Positions 1-7,052 of a stretch of 64,000 bases of DNA are shown in pieces (position 1 is the stretch's first letter; each line of letters opens with the position of its first letter). The DNA is from Bacilli bacterium (GTDB taxonomy: Bacteria > Bacillota_I > Bacilli_A > ML615J-28 > CAG-698), in NCBI GenBank assembly GCA_918272565.1, contig CAKJYW010000003.1, positions 1-64,000 on the forward strand. Reading direction: 5' to 3'. The position numbers and the translations under genes are program-made. The notes under the pieces are model-generated. The model ran no database searches. It saw only the letters and a program-made list of their open reading frames with translations, and was not told the origin of the DNA.

Positions 1-11
1 AAATAACAATC

Positions 12-35
12 CGCACGCATAGCGTGCGGTTTTTA
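12..35 (+). repeat. left terminator-like direct repeat flanking the IS200 element
   Basis: A GC-rich hairpin (cgcacgc-ata-gcgtgcg) followed by a T run. A 24-base copy with two mismatches lies at 676-699, on the other side of the transposase gene, in the same orientation. IS200-type elements do not make target duplications, so the pair may be the element's own ends, or a repeated terminator used as a target. Confidence 0.6.
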
Positions 36-63
36 CGCTACCCTATAAGGGCTTCTACCTTTC

Positions 64-633
64 GATGACCCTCAAGGGTCATCTTGGGCGGCTGACAACC
101 GCAAAACTCTCTCTGGCTTATCCCTTGAAGGGATCTTTGTACTCTTTGGTCGACAAGTTATCTTGCATCATATCTTCTTTCTCTTGATTCTTGATGTATT
201 CCTTTACTGTCTCTGCGTTCAATCCTACTGTCGACACAAAGTACCCTTTCGCCCAGAAATTTCTGTTTCCATATTTGTATTTCAAATTCGCATGCTTCTC
301 AAATATCATCAAACTGCTTTTCCCTTTCATGTATCCCATGAAACTGGAAACAGAAATTTTCGGTGGTATCTTTACTAGCATGTGTATATGATCTACCATT
401 GCGTGTGCTTCTATTATCTCTACTCCTTTATACTCGCACAGCTGTCTCAATATTATCCCTATATCACTTCTTAGTCTTCCATATACTGCTTTCCTTCGAT
501 ACTTTGGGATAAATACTATATGATACTTACAATTCCATCTCGTATGTGTTAAACTATTATCGTCATTTGGTTTCTTTGCCACTTGATTTCCTCCTTGATT
601 AATTTAAATTGGTTGTCAGCCCAATTTAAATTA
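64..633 (-). mobile_element. IS200-type insertion sequence (core; exact ends uncertain)
   Basis: One tnpA gene without tnpB lies between subterminal palindromes. On the transposase 3' side these are 64-83 (8-bp stem, gatgaccc/gggtcatc) and 88-102 (stem gcgg/ccgc). On its 5' side is 600-633 (13-bp stem built on aatttaaattgg). The last two hairpins carry complementary loops, because ggctgacaacc at 90-100 is the reverse complement of ggttgtcagcc at 611-621. The lack of terminal inverted repeats and of a tnpB gene fits the IS200 group. The ends cannot be fixed from one copy. Confidence 0.7.
118..582 (-). CDS. tnpA: IS200/IS605-family transposase TnpA (Y1 HUH)
   Basis: A 154-residue single-strand transposase of the HUH Y1 family, which cuts and rejoins hairpin ends as single-stranded DNA. 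The family signature WxxKYHIVFIPKYRR is near the N-terminus. The metal-binding HUH motif appears as DHIHMLV near residue 65. The likely catalytic tyrosine is in KEYIKNQ near residue 131. The start codon is GTG, with aaggagg seven bases upstream. Length is normal for the family and the frame is intact, so the element may be active. A 13-bp hairpin just upstream of the gene resembles the leader structure that limits IS200 transposase expression. Confidence 0.93.
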   Translation of the reverse strand: MAKKPNDDNSLTHTRWNCKYHIVFIPKYRRKAVYGRLRSDIGIILRQLCEYKGVEIIEAHAMVDHIHMLVKIPPKISVSSFMGYMKGKSSLMIFEKHANLKYKYGNRNFWAKGYFVSTVGLNAETVKEYIKNQEKEDMMQDNLSTKEYKDPFKG

Positions 634-675
634 TATCACGGAGGTTTTTTTATCGCACTATGCTACTTCTATTCT

Positions 676-699
676 CGCACGCACAGCGTGTGGTTTTTA
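676..699 (+). repeat. right terminator-like direct repeat flanking the IS200 element
   Basis: Second copy of the hairpin-plus-T-run unit at 12-35, with two substitutions, one of which turns a C-G pair into T. It lies about 45 bases beyond the 600-633 palindrome. Confidence 0.55.
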
Positions 700-728
700 T
701 ATTCTCTCTTCGTTCGAATATAATGAAT

Positions 729-757
729 AAAAAAAGCAGTTTATAACTGCTTTTTTA
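729..757. terminator. terminator of spx
   Basis: A 12-bp stem (aaaaaagcagtt / aactgctttttt) with a 3-base loop that overlaps the spx stop codon. A and T runs on both flanks would let it work in either direction. Confidence 0.8.
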
Positions 758-1178
758 TTATGCTTATTGCTTCATCAAAATTACAATCGATGTCACTAGC
801 ACATTCATCACACACTTCATCCCTAACACTATCAGGAACAAAGAGTGTTATATCTTCATCATTGTAACCTATTTGCATTTCCATATCTGATATAATTATT
901 GGTCTTTTTAAAACACTAGGATTTTTGATTATGAAATCAATTAGTTCACTAGTCTTCATTTTATCTATATCAATATTGTTTTCTTTAATTATCTTTGATC
1001 TTGTGGAAATGATATCATTAAAACCATTCTCACTGTAACTTAACATTTTGTAAACATCTTCTCTTGTTAGAGGGGTAGAAAAGAAATTCTTTTCACTGTA
1101 CTCAATATGGTACTTTTCAAAAAAACTCTTAACTTTCTTACAAGATGAGCAGTTTGGTGTTGTATATAACTTAAGCAT
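741..1178 (-). CDS. spx: Spx-type thiol stress regulator
   Basis: Spx-family, ArsC-like thioredoxin-fold protein that binds the C-terminal domain of the RNA polymerase alpha subunit and changes transcription under disulfide stress. The N-terminus LYTTPNCSSCKK carries the CxxC redox switch. The block FNDIISTRSK and the RPIIIS/QIGYNDEDI segment match Bacillus Spx closely. I use the ATG at 1178: AAGGA lies about ten bases upstream and the protein then starts like known Spx proteins. A GTG three codons earlier overlaps that ribosome-binding site. The C-terminus has two extra cysteines (VCDECAS), which is unusual. Monocistronic, ending in its own terminator. Confidence 0.93.
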   Translation of the reverse strand: MLKLYTTPNCSSCKKVKSFFEKYHIEYSEKNFFSTPLTREDVYKMLSYSENGFNDIISTRSKIIKENNIDIDKMKTSELIDFIIKNPSVLKRPIIISDMEMQIGYNDEDITLFVPDSVRDEVCDECASDIDCNFDEAISIIKKQL

Positions 1179-1235
1179 CTTACTCACATCCTTACATATA
1201 TTTTACCAAAAATTAAATAATTTATAAACATTTAT

Positions 1236-1264
1236 TTGCGTAAATTAATATATTATAGTATAAT
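1236..1264 (+). promoter_or_regulatory. promoter of the trpS T-box transcript
   Basis: -35 ttgcgt (1236-1241), a 17-base spacer and -10 tataat (1259-1264). Transcription would start near 1271, just before the T-box Stem I. Confidence 0.65.
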
Positions 1265-1271
1265 ACACATA

Positions 1272-1537
1272 TAACATATGAGGAATAGTAATATTATAAT
1301 TACTTTTAGAGATATTCTGGTTGGTGAAAAGAATAATGATTATAATATGAATGGACCTACTTTTGGCAGGGAGGAAATGCCCTGACGTATGATGCGCGTT
1401 AAGCAGGCAAAGAGCAAAACCCGACGACACAAAATTTCAATAGAAATTTTTTGTTTTTTGGCTTTTGAATTAAGGTGGTACCGCGGAATTATTCGTCCTT
1501 AAAACAAAAATGATATTTTGTTTTAGGGATTTTTTTA
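1272..1537 (+). promoter_or_regulatory. T-box leader upstream of trpS
   Basis: The T-box core aaggtggtaccgcgg is at 1472-1486. It is followed by a terminator hairpin pairing about 1496-1509 with 1513-1527 and a T run at 1530-1536. An upstream structured region of about 200 bases corresponds to Stem I and Stems II/III. A TGG at 1352-1354 on the 3' side of the putative Stem I is the likely Trp specifier, which matches the gene. Uncharged tRNA-Trp should stabilise the antiterminator and switch on trpS. Confidence 0.9.
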
Positions 1538-1549
1538 TAGGAGGTAATT

Positions 1550-2548
1550 ATGAACATTGTATTAAGTGGAATTAAACCAACTGGAATACCTACATTAGGT
1601 AATTATTTAGGAGCGCTAAAGAACTTTGTTAAGTTGCAAAATGAAATGACTGATTATGAGTTCTTTATGTTTGTTGCTGATATGCATGCAATAACAGTTC
1701 CTCAAGACCCAAAAGAGTTACGTCAAAACATCAAAAACCTTGCTGCTATATATCTTGCTAGTGGACTAAATAAAGAAAGATTAACCCTATTTCTACAATC
1801 TGAAGTTCATGAGCATGTAGCATTAGGCAATGTTATGCAATCAATTACTTATATGGGTGAATTAGAACGTATGACTCAATATAAAGATAAAATGGCTAAA
1901 CAAGAAACAGGAGTAACATCAGCTCTATTTACTTACCCTGCTCTAATGGCTGCTGATATCTTATTATATGATGCTAAATATGTTCCTGTTGGTGAAGATC
2001 AAACACAACATTTAGAACTAACACGTGACTTAGCAGTTCGTTTTAACAATCGTTTCGGAGAAACATTTGTTGTTCCTGAAGCATTAGTCACTAAAGTTGG
2101 TGCTCGTATCATGGACTTACAAGAACCAACAAAGAAAATGAGTAAATCAGATGACCCTGCTAATAAAGGTTGTATCTATTTACTAGACCCAATCCCTGTA
2201 ATTAAGAAAAAAATCAAATCAGCTGTCACTGATTCTGATACAAAAGTTTATTACGATAAAGAAAACAAACCTGGAATTAGTAACCTAATGACAATTTATT
2301 CTGTTATTACTGGTTTATCATTTAAAGAAATTGAAGCAAAATACGCTGGTCACGGCTATGGTGACTTTAAAGGCGATTTAGCGGAGATTGTAGCACGTGA
2401 GATTGGAGCATTACAAGAGAGATTTAATCAAATAATTAAATCTAAAGAACTAGATGAAATCTTAGACCAAGGTAGAGAAAAAGCATCATACCTTGCAAGA
2501 CGTAAACTATCAAAGGTTTACCATAAGATGGGAATCGGAAGAAACTAA
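1550..2548 (+). CDS. trpS: tryptophanyl-tRNA synthetase
   Basis: Class I aminoacyl-tRNA synthetase that charges tRNA-Trp. The HIGH-equivalent is GNYLG at residues 17-21, with the family opening SGIKPTG before it. The KMSKS loop is exact, near residue 196. The 332-residue length is typical of bacterial TrpRS. An aggagg ribosome-binding site sits seven bases before the ATG. The gene is monocistronic, regulated by the T-box leader in front and closed by a terminator immediately after its TAA stop. Confidence 0.97.
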   Translation: MNIVLSGIKPTGIPTLGNYLGALKNFVKLQNEMTDYEFFMFVADMHAITVPQDPKELRQNIKNLAAIYLASGLNKERLTLFLQSEVHEHVALGNVMQSITYMGELERMTQYKDKMAKQETGVTSALFTYPALMAADILLYDAKYVPVGEDQTQHLELTRDLAVRFNNRFGETFVVPEALVTKVGARIMDLQEPTKKMSKSDDPANKGCIYLLDPIPVIKKKIKSAVTDSDTKVYYDKENKPGISNLMTIYSVITGLSFKEIEAKYAGHGYGDFKGDLAEIVAREIGALQERFNQIIKSKELDEILDQGREKASYLARRKLSKVYHKMGIGRN

Positions 2549-2550
2549 AA

Positions 2551-2581
2551 GACGAAAGATAATTCTTTCGTCCTTTTTTTT
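2551..2581 (+). terminator. trpS terminator
   Basis: A 9-bp stem (gacgaaaga / tctttcgtc) with a 4-base loop and then eight T. It overlaps the end of the convergent antiporter gene. Confidence 0.85.
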
Positions 2582-3851
2582 AAAAGTGAATATGTTCTTC
2601 ACTAGGTCTATTAATTTCACCTGCTCTAGTTAATGCCCATTTAGTAAGTAATGGACCAACAATTTCATAAACAAATGTTGAGAAGAGCACGATTGTATAT
2701 ATTCTTATACCTAAATCACCTAATGCTTCTTTAGCAATATTAGCCATACCAATAGCTACACCTGCTTGAGGAAGTAGGGTTATACCTAAGTATTTAGATA
2801 CCGATGGTTCTGAATGAGTAATTCTAGAACCAACCATTGCACCAAAATATTTACCAGCTGTTCTTACTAAAATATATATTACTCCAATTAAACCAACTGA
2901 AGGTATAATTGATAAATCCATTCCTGCTCCACTTATTACAAAGAATAAAAGGAATATAGGTGGAGTAATCTCATCAATTCGATGCAAGAAACGTTCACTA
3001 TCTTTCTTTAGATTAGTGTATGTTGCACCAAGCATCATACAAACAAGTAAGCTTGATAAACCAAATTCGATATGTTCACCTATCTTAAAATCAATTTGTG
3101 ATAGAGCAACACAAAGAAAAGTAAAAGCAACCATCAAAATAGAATTATTATCTCTTGATTTAAATAATTTAGATACTAGTGTCATTAGTAATCCACATAC
3201 AAAACCACAAGCTATTGATAAAACAATCTCAAGTAACGGATTAATTAAAACTGCATAAATGGTAATTGCTTCTCCTGTAGCATATACTTTTGCAATAGCA
3301 AAAGAAATAGAGAACGCCATTAAACCAATCGCATCATCTAGTGCTACAACTGGAAGTAGAGTATTTACTAAAGGTCCTTTAGCATTATATTGCCTAACAA
3401 CTAGAAGTGTTGCGGCTGGAGCTGTTGCTGAAGCTATTGCACCTAATACAATGGCTATAGCCATATTCATTCCCGTTACTTTAGCATATATTATTAAAGC
3501 TATATCAACTAAAATAACCGCAAACAAACATTGAAACAAAGTAATTATAACAATCTTTTTACCGGTATGCTTCATTGCTTCAAGCTTAAATTCAACTCCA
3601 ATTGATAAAGCTATAAAACCTAGTGCTACATCAGTAATGATTGTTAGCCCTGAAACGATGTCTTTGTATTTAGCAAGTTCTTCGGTAGTAATAAAGTTAG
3701 TAACTTTATTTACTAAAAGTAACATCGCAGGTCCAATAATTAAACCACTTAGTAGATATCCTGTTACATTTGGTAAATGTAAGATTTTCATTAGTCTTGT
3801 TGATAAGAGACCTAAAAGCATAAAAGCAAATAGTACCAACAATATCTTCAT
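2580..3851 (-). CDS. Kef-type cation:proton antiporter (CPA2 family)
   Basis: A 423-residue polytopic membrane protein with about 11-13 hydrophobic segments. The N-terminal half has the CPA2 pattern LPNVTGYLLSGLIIGP, and the central VALDDAIGLM supplies the paired acidic residues (DD) typical of the ion-translocating site. It most likely exchanges Na+ or K+ for H+ across the membrane. There is no C-terminal TrkA-N or RCK domain, so it is the membrane-only form. A -10 tataat and a ttgaaa -35 lie in the 90 bases upstream, with a LacI-type palindrome (3918-3932) further up. Ion specificity cannot be read from sequence. Confidence 0.85.
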   Translation of the reverse strand: MKILLVLFAFMLLGLLSTRLMKILHLPNVTGYLLSGLIIGPAMLLLVNKVTNFITTEELAKYKDIVSGLTIITDVALGFIALSIGVEFKLEAMKHTGKKIVIITLFQCLFAVILVDIALIIYAKVTGMNMAIAIVLGAIASATAPAATLLVVRQYNAKGPLVNTLLPVVALDDAIGLMAFSISFAIAKVYATGEAITIYAVLINPLLEIVLSIACGFVCGLLMTLVSKLFKSRDNNSILMVAFTFLCVALSQIDFKIGEHIEFGLSSLLVCMMLGATYTNLKKDSERFLHRIDEITPPIFLLFFVISGAGMDLSIIPSVGLIGVIYILVRTAGKYFGAMVGSRITHSEPSVSKYLGITLLPQAGVAIGMANIAKEALGDLGIRIYTIVLFSTFVYEIVGPLLTKWALTRAGEINRPSEEHIHF

Positions 3852-3917
3852 ATATATCGCCTTCTAACAATTAAGATATTATACTCTTTTTTTTTTATTT
3901 TTCAATAATTTAAATAA

Positions 3918-3932
3918 TGTAAACGTCATACA
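3918..3932. promoter_or_regulatory. possible LacI-family operator
   Basis: The 15-base tgtaaacgtcataca shares its first nine bases and its last four with a site at 7026-7040, and has the cg-centred look of catabolite-response elements. It sits upstream of the antiporter promoter and downstream of the ABC importer operon. It departs from the 14-base cre consensus by one base of spacing, so the assignment is tentative. Confidence 0.35.
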
Positions 3933-3960
3933 AAAAAGCCTATTTATTATAAATAGGCTT
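3930..3960 (-). terminator. terminator of the ABC importer operon
   Basis: An 11-bp perfect stem (aagcctattta / taaataggctt), followed on the minus strand by a T run. Confidence 0.8.
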
Positions 3961-3970
3961 TAAATCTATA

Positions 3971-4768
3971 TTATTTATTTAGAAGAAGTGAGTCGCTAGC
4001 TTCAACAGATGAATCCTCAAATAGTTTTAGTAAATCTTTGATAGTTAGGTTTTTCTTTTCTTCACCTGCTATATCTAAGATTACATGACCATGATCAAGC
4101 ATTATTAGTCTATTACCATATTTAATTGCATCATTCATATTATGTGTAATCATTAATGTAGTAATATTCTCTTTTGTTACTATCTCATTAGTTAGAGTTA
4201 ACACTGTTTTAGCTGTTTTAGGATCTAGGGCTGCTGTATGTTCATCAAGCAAAAGTAACTTTGGAGTAATGAGCGTTGCCATTAACAAAGTAACTGCTTG
4301 ACGTTGCCCACCTGATAATAAACCTACTTTTTGACTAAGTCTAGTTTCAAGTCCTAAATCTAGTCCTTTAAGTAGTTCGACATATTTTTCTTCATCTTCC
4401 TTAGTAAATCCCCAACGAAGGCCTCTCTTTTTGCCTCGTCTTTTAGCCAGTTCAAGATTTTCTAGAATTGACATATTTCCGCATGTGCCCATATGAGGAT
4501 CTTGGAATACTCTTCCTAGGAATTTTGCTCTTTCATATTCGGGCATATGTGTCATATCTACTCCATCAATTAATATCTCACCAGCATCTAGAGGAAATAC
4601 TCCACTTATTGAGTTCATCAAAGTTGATTTACCACTTCCGTTTCCTCCAATAACAGTGATGAAATCACCATCGTTAATTGTGATAGAAACATTATCTAAG
4701 GCAACTCTACGCTCATCAGCACTCAATTCCTTATTAAATATCTTTGTAACATTCTTAATTTCTAGCAT
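3971..4768 (-). CDS. ABC transporter ATP-binding protein (TrpZ-like)
   Basis: Cytoplasmic ATPase subunit (265 residues) of the importer made with the two genes upstream. It has Walker A GGNGSGKST near residue 42, a Q-loop in RVFQDPHMG, the signature LLSGGQRQAV, Walker B LLLLDEHTAALD and the switch histidine in MITHNM. Its start overlaps the end of the permease gene by 14 bases, so translation is coupled. This ATPase/permease/binding-protein set is the type annotated TrpXYZ in streptococci. The Tyr-rich leader upstream suggests that tyrosine, or aromatic amino acids more broadly, is the substrate here; that is inference. Confidence 0.88.
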   Translation of the reverse strand: MLEIKNVTKIFNKELSADERRVALDNVSITINDGDFITVIGGNGSGKSTLMNSISGVFPLDAGEILIDGVDMTHMPEYERAKFLGRVFQDPHMGTCGNMSILENLELAKRRGKKRGLRWGFTKEDEEKYVELLKGLDLGLETRLSQKVGLLSGGQRQAVTLLMATLITPKLLLLDEHTAALDPKTAKTVLTLTNEIVTKENITTLMITHNMNDAIKYGNRLIMLDHGHVILDIAGEEKKNLTIKDLLKLFEDSSVEASDSLLLNK

Positions 4769-5738
4769 TCTTTAATCCTCCTTTCTTTGAAAGACTAGCT
4801 TTCTTGATTAGAGGGACAGCAAGAATAATTACAATTAATATTGCAGAAACTAAATCTAAGAATTCAACAACATTTAGTTCAATTGCTACTTGTCTTAATA
4901 AATAGTAAATGATTGTTCCTGTTATAATACTAATTAATTGTAATTTATATGTCTTTCTGCCAAATATTGCTTCTCCAATTATGATTGCGGCTAAACCCAC
5001 AACAATCATTCCTCTTCCACTATCGACATTAGATGTTCCACCATTTTGACTAAATAGTGCCCCAGCTAGTGCAATTAGAGCGTTACTAATCATTAAACCT
5101 AATAAAATCATTTTATTAGTGTTAATACCTTCAGCTCTAGCCATTTTATCATTGTTACCTGTTGCTCTTATAGCCATACCAACTTCTGTACCAAAGAAGT
5201 AATACATAATAAGGAATACTATACCAAGCCACAAAGCACTAACAACTAAAGTAGAGATTGTTGTAGCGGCGCTATTATCTAGTCCTAATCCAATAATTAA
5301 TTCCCTAAACTTACCAAATAAACCATTCTTAAAACCAAAAGTCATTGATTTCATAGTTATTACATTCTTATCAGATAATCCAAGTAGAGCTAGATTTATT
5401 GAATATAAACCTGTCATCGTTATGATACCTGATAGAATCATTGGAATTTTAAGTTTTGTATGAAGTAAACCAGTAACAATTCCTCCTAAGGCACCAGCAA
5501 CGCATGCAATTAATGTTGCTAAGATTGCAGGAACATTATAATAAATCAAAATACCTGCAACACATGCACCCAAAGGAAATATACCTTCAATACTTAAATC
5601 AGCCGCATCTAATATACGATAAGAGATATGCACACCTAGTGTCATGATAGCCATTATTAGGCCAATCTTGACTCCAGTAAGTGCTAAGTCAGCAATATTA
5701 ACTGCTAAGAAAATATTGATTGACTCTAAGATTTGCAT
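4755..5738 (-). CDS. ABC transporter permease (TrpY-like)
   Basis: A 327-residue polytopic permease with about eight to nine transmembrane segments, of the branched-chain amino-acid/ribose permease type. Conserved features are ADLSIEGIFPLGA near residue 45 and AIRATGNNDKMARAEG in the cytoplasmic coupling loop. Its start abuts the stop of the substrate-binding protein gene (sharing 5738), and its 3' end overlaps the ATPase gene. It forms the membrane channel of the importer. Confidence 0.87.
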   Translation of the reverse strand: MQILESINIFLAVNIADLALTGVKIGLIMAIMTLGVHISYRILDAADLSIEGIFPLGACVAGILIYYNVPAILATLIACVAGALGGIVTGLLHTKLKIPMILSGIITMTGLYSINLALLGLSDKNVITMKSMTFGFKNGLFGKFRELIIGLGLDNSAATTISTLVVSALWLGIVFLIMYYFFGTEVGMAIRATGNNDKMARAEGINTNKMILLGLMISNALIALAGALFSQNGGTSNVDSGRGMIVVGLAAIIIGEAIFGRKTYKLQLISIITGTIIYYLLRQVAIELNVVEFLDLVSAILIVIILAVPLIKKASLSKKGGLKNARN

Positions 5739-6718
5739 TATTTCTTAGCCTTTGCCTTTACAGTTTCAGGAATTGCTAAATCAAATTCTTCTACAGTTTC
5801 GAAGTTAACTTTGTAATCAGTGCTTGTGAAGTATTGAACGCTCATCTTAGAGATATCGCCACCGTTAAGAACGTCAGCACCCATCTTACCAGTCATCTTA
5901 CCTAATTCTAAGTAATTAACACTACCAACAGTGATTGTTCCACCATCATTTACTTGTCCTTCTTCACCGCAGATTGTAATAACCTTAGCTTGATTACAAA
6001 GTGATGCAAGTAATGCCATTTGACTAGCTACATCATTATCTGTTGGAACGTATAATGCATCAATACCAGCACTAATTAAGCTTTTAACTACTTGTTCTAG
6101 GTCAGTTGAATTGGTACATGCCTTATCAACGATTTCAACACCGATTGATCTAGCTGCTTCTTTTGCCATATTAAGTTGAATAATAGAGTTATTTTCACCA
6201 GCAGTATAAACGAAACCTAACTTTGTAGCTGCAGGGTTGATTTCTTTTAATAACTTAACTTGATCAGCAACAGGGTTAATATCACTTGTTCCACTAATGC
6301 ATCCACCAGGAGTTTTAGCATCTTTAATGATGTTAGAAGCAACTGGGTCAGTTACAGCAGTAAATAATACAGGAACAGTTGATCCTTGTTTATCTAATTC
6401 ATTTACTAATGCTTGAGCAACAGGAGTTGCGATTGCGAAAATCAAATCGCTCTTCTTAACAGCAGTTTCACACATTTGAGCTAAAGTGTCAGCTTTTGCT
6501 TGAGGGTTGTAAACTGTGATTTCAACATTTTCCCCATCAACAAATCCTTGAGCTTTTAATCCTTCGATAATACCGTCTTTAGCATTATCTAGGGCTGTTG
6601 CACTAACGTATTGGATAATAGAAATAACTTTCTTTTCTTTCTTTCCACATCCACCAAATACAAATACACTTACTAAAACTAAGCATCCCACTAAAATTTT
6701 TCTAAATAGGTTTTTCAT
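5738..6718 (-). CDS. ABC transporter substrate-binding lipoprotein (TrpX-like)
   Basis: Secreted lipoprotein of 326 residues, in the ABC_sub_bind family that includes the streptococcal TrpX proteins. The signal peptide ends in the lipobox FGGC, giving lipid-modified Cys24. The mature protein has the family's two-lobe pattern (ISIIQYVSATALD at the start, then AIATPVAQAL and VLFTAVTDP). It has a strong ribosome-binding site (ggagg). It is the first structural gene after the attenuator at 6760-6840 and leads a three-gene operon. Substrate is inferred from the tyrosine codons of the leader peptide and from the neighbouring tyrS; it could also take tryptophan or phenylalanine. Confidence 0.87.
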   Translation of the reverse strand: MKNLFRKILVGCLVLVSVFVFGGCGKKEKKVISIIQYVSATALDNAKDGIIEGLKAQGFVDGENVEITVYNPQAKADTLAQMCETAVKKSDLIFAIATPVAQALVNELDKQGSTVPVLFTAVTDPVASNIIKDAKTPGGCISGTSDINPVADQVKLLKEINPAATKLGFVYTAGENNSIIQLNMAKEAARSIGVEIVDKACTNSTDLEQVVKSLISAGIDALYVPTDNDVASQMALLASLCNQAKVITICGEEGQVNDGGTITVGSVNYLELGKMTGKMGADVLNGGDISKMSVQYFTSTDYKVNFETVEEFDLAIPETVKAKAKK

Positions 6719-6759
6719 TCTTCTTCCTCCTAATAAACCTTATAATTTTTTATAGAATT

Positions 6760-6838
6760 AAAAAGGGCTACCGCTTTAAGCAATAGCCCATATTCACTAG
6801 CTATTACTTAAAAACCCTATGGTGTGTAATAACTAGCG
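6760..6838 (-). promoter_or_regulatory. four-segment transcription attenuator of the ABC importer operon
   Basis: Read on the minus strand, four segments form mutually exclusive stems. Segment 1 (6838-6826) pairs with segment 2 (6807-6795) over 13 bp. Segment 2 (6811-6800) can instead pair with segment 3 (6787-6776) in a 12-bp antiterminator. Segment 3 (6789-6780) can pair with segment 4 (6774-6765) in a 10-bp terminator followed by five U. The terminator lies 42 bases before the first structural gene. This is the classical amino-acid attenuator layout. No T-box motif is present. Confidence 0.75.
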
Positions 6839-6886
6839 TTTATTATTAGTCTTTTCCAAGCAAAAAGGCCAAGATAATAATGTTAA

Positions 6887-6955
6887 TTAAAACACATTTT
6901 CCCTTGGATAATAAGCGTAGCTATAATATAAATAAGTTAAATTAATTACTAACAT
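6887..6955 (-). CDS. tyrosine-rich leader peptide of the ABC importer operon
   Basis: A 22-codon open frame whose product reads MLVINLTYLYYSYAYYPRENVF when split as MLVINLT-YLYYSYAYY-PRENVF. Six of the nine residues at positions 8-16 are tyrosine (five TAT, one TAC). A good ribosome-binding site (aaggaaaaggg) ends about eight bases before the ATG, and a promoter lies just upstream. The frame stops about 50 bases before the attenuator stems. Ribosome stalling at the tyrosine codons when charged tRNA-Tyr is low would be the sensing step. A+T-rich DNA favours TAT codons by chance, but promoter, ribosome-binding site, Tyr cluster and attenuator all line up. Confidence 0.72.
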   Translation of the reverse strand: MLVINLTYLYYSYAYYPRENVF

Positions 6956-6983
6956 ATATTATTCCCTTTTCCTTCTTACGTTT

Positions 6984-7013
6984 ATTATAACAAGGTTGTT
7001 TTTTATTAATCAA
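6984..7013 (-). promoter_or_regulatory. promoter of the Tyr leader peptide and ABC importer operon
   Basis: On the minus strand: -35 ttgatt (7013-7008), an 18-base spacer, and -10 tataat (6989-6984). Transcription would begin near 6977, about 20 bases before the leader-peptide ATG. Confidence 0.65.
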
Positions 7014-7025
7014 TAAAAATCTAAA

Positions 7026-7040
7026 TGTAAACGTTTTACA
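7026..7040. promoter_or_regulatory. possible LacI-family operator before the ABC importer promoter
   Basis: A perfect inverted repeat, tgtaaa-cgt-tttaca, 13 bases upstream of the -35 element. It resembles catabolite-response elements but has odd spacing. A LacI-type regulator is encoded two genes upstream (8501-9493). Confidence 0.4.
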
Positions 7041-7052
7041 CGTAACTTTTCT

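Noticed and set aside
1245-1430. Small minus-strand protein gene
   Set aside because: The frame lies inside the trpS T-box leader and its promoter, with no ribosome-binding site or family match.
6760-6960. T-box leader for the ABC operon
   Set aside because: No ggtggnaccgcg core and no Stem I; the layout is a leader peptide with an attenuator.
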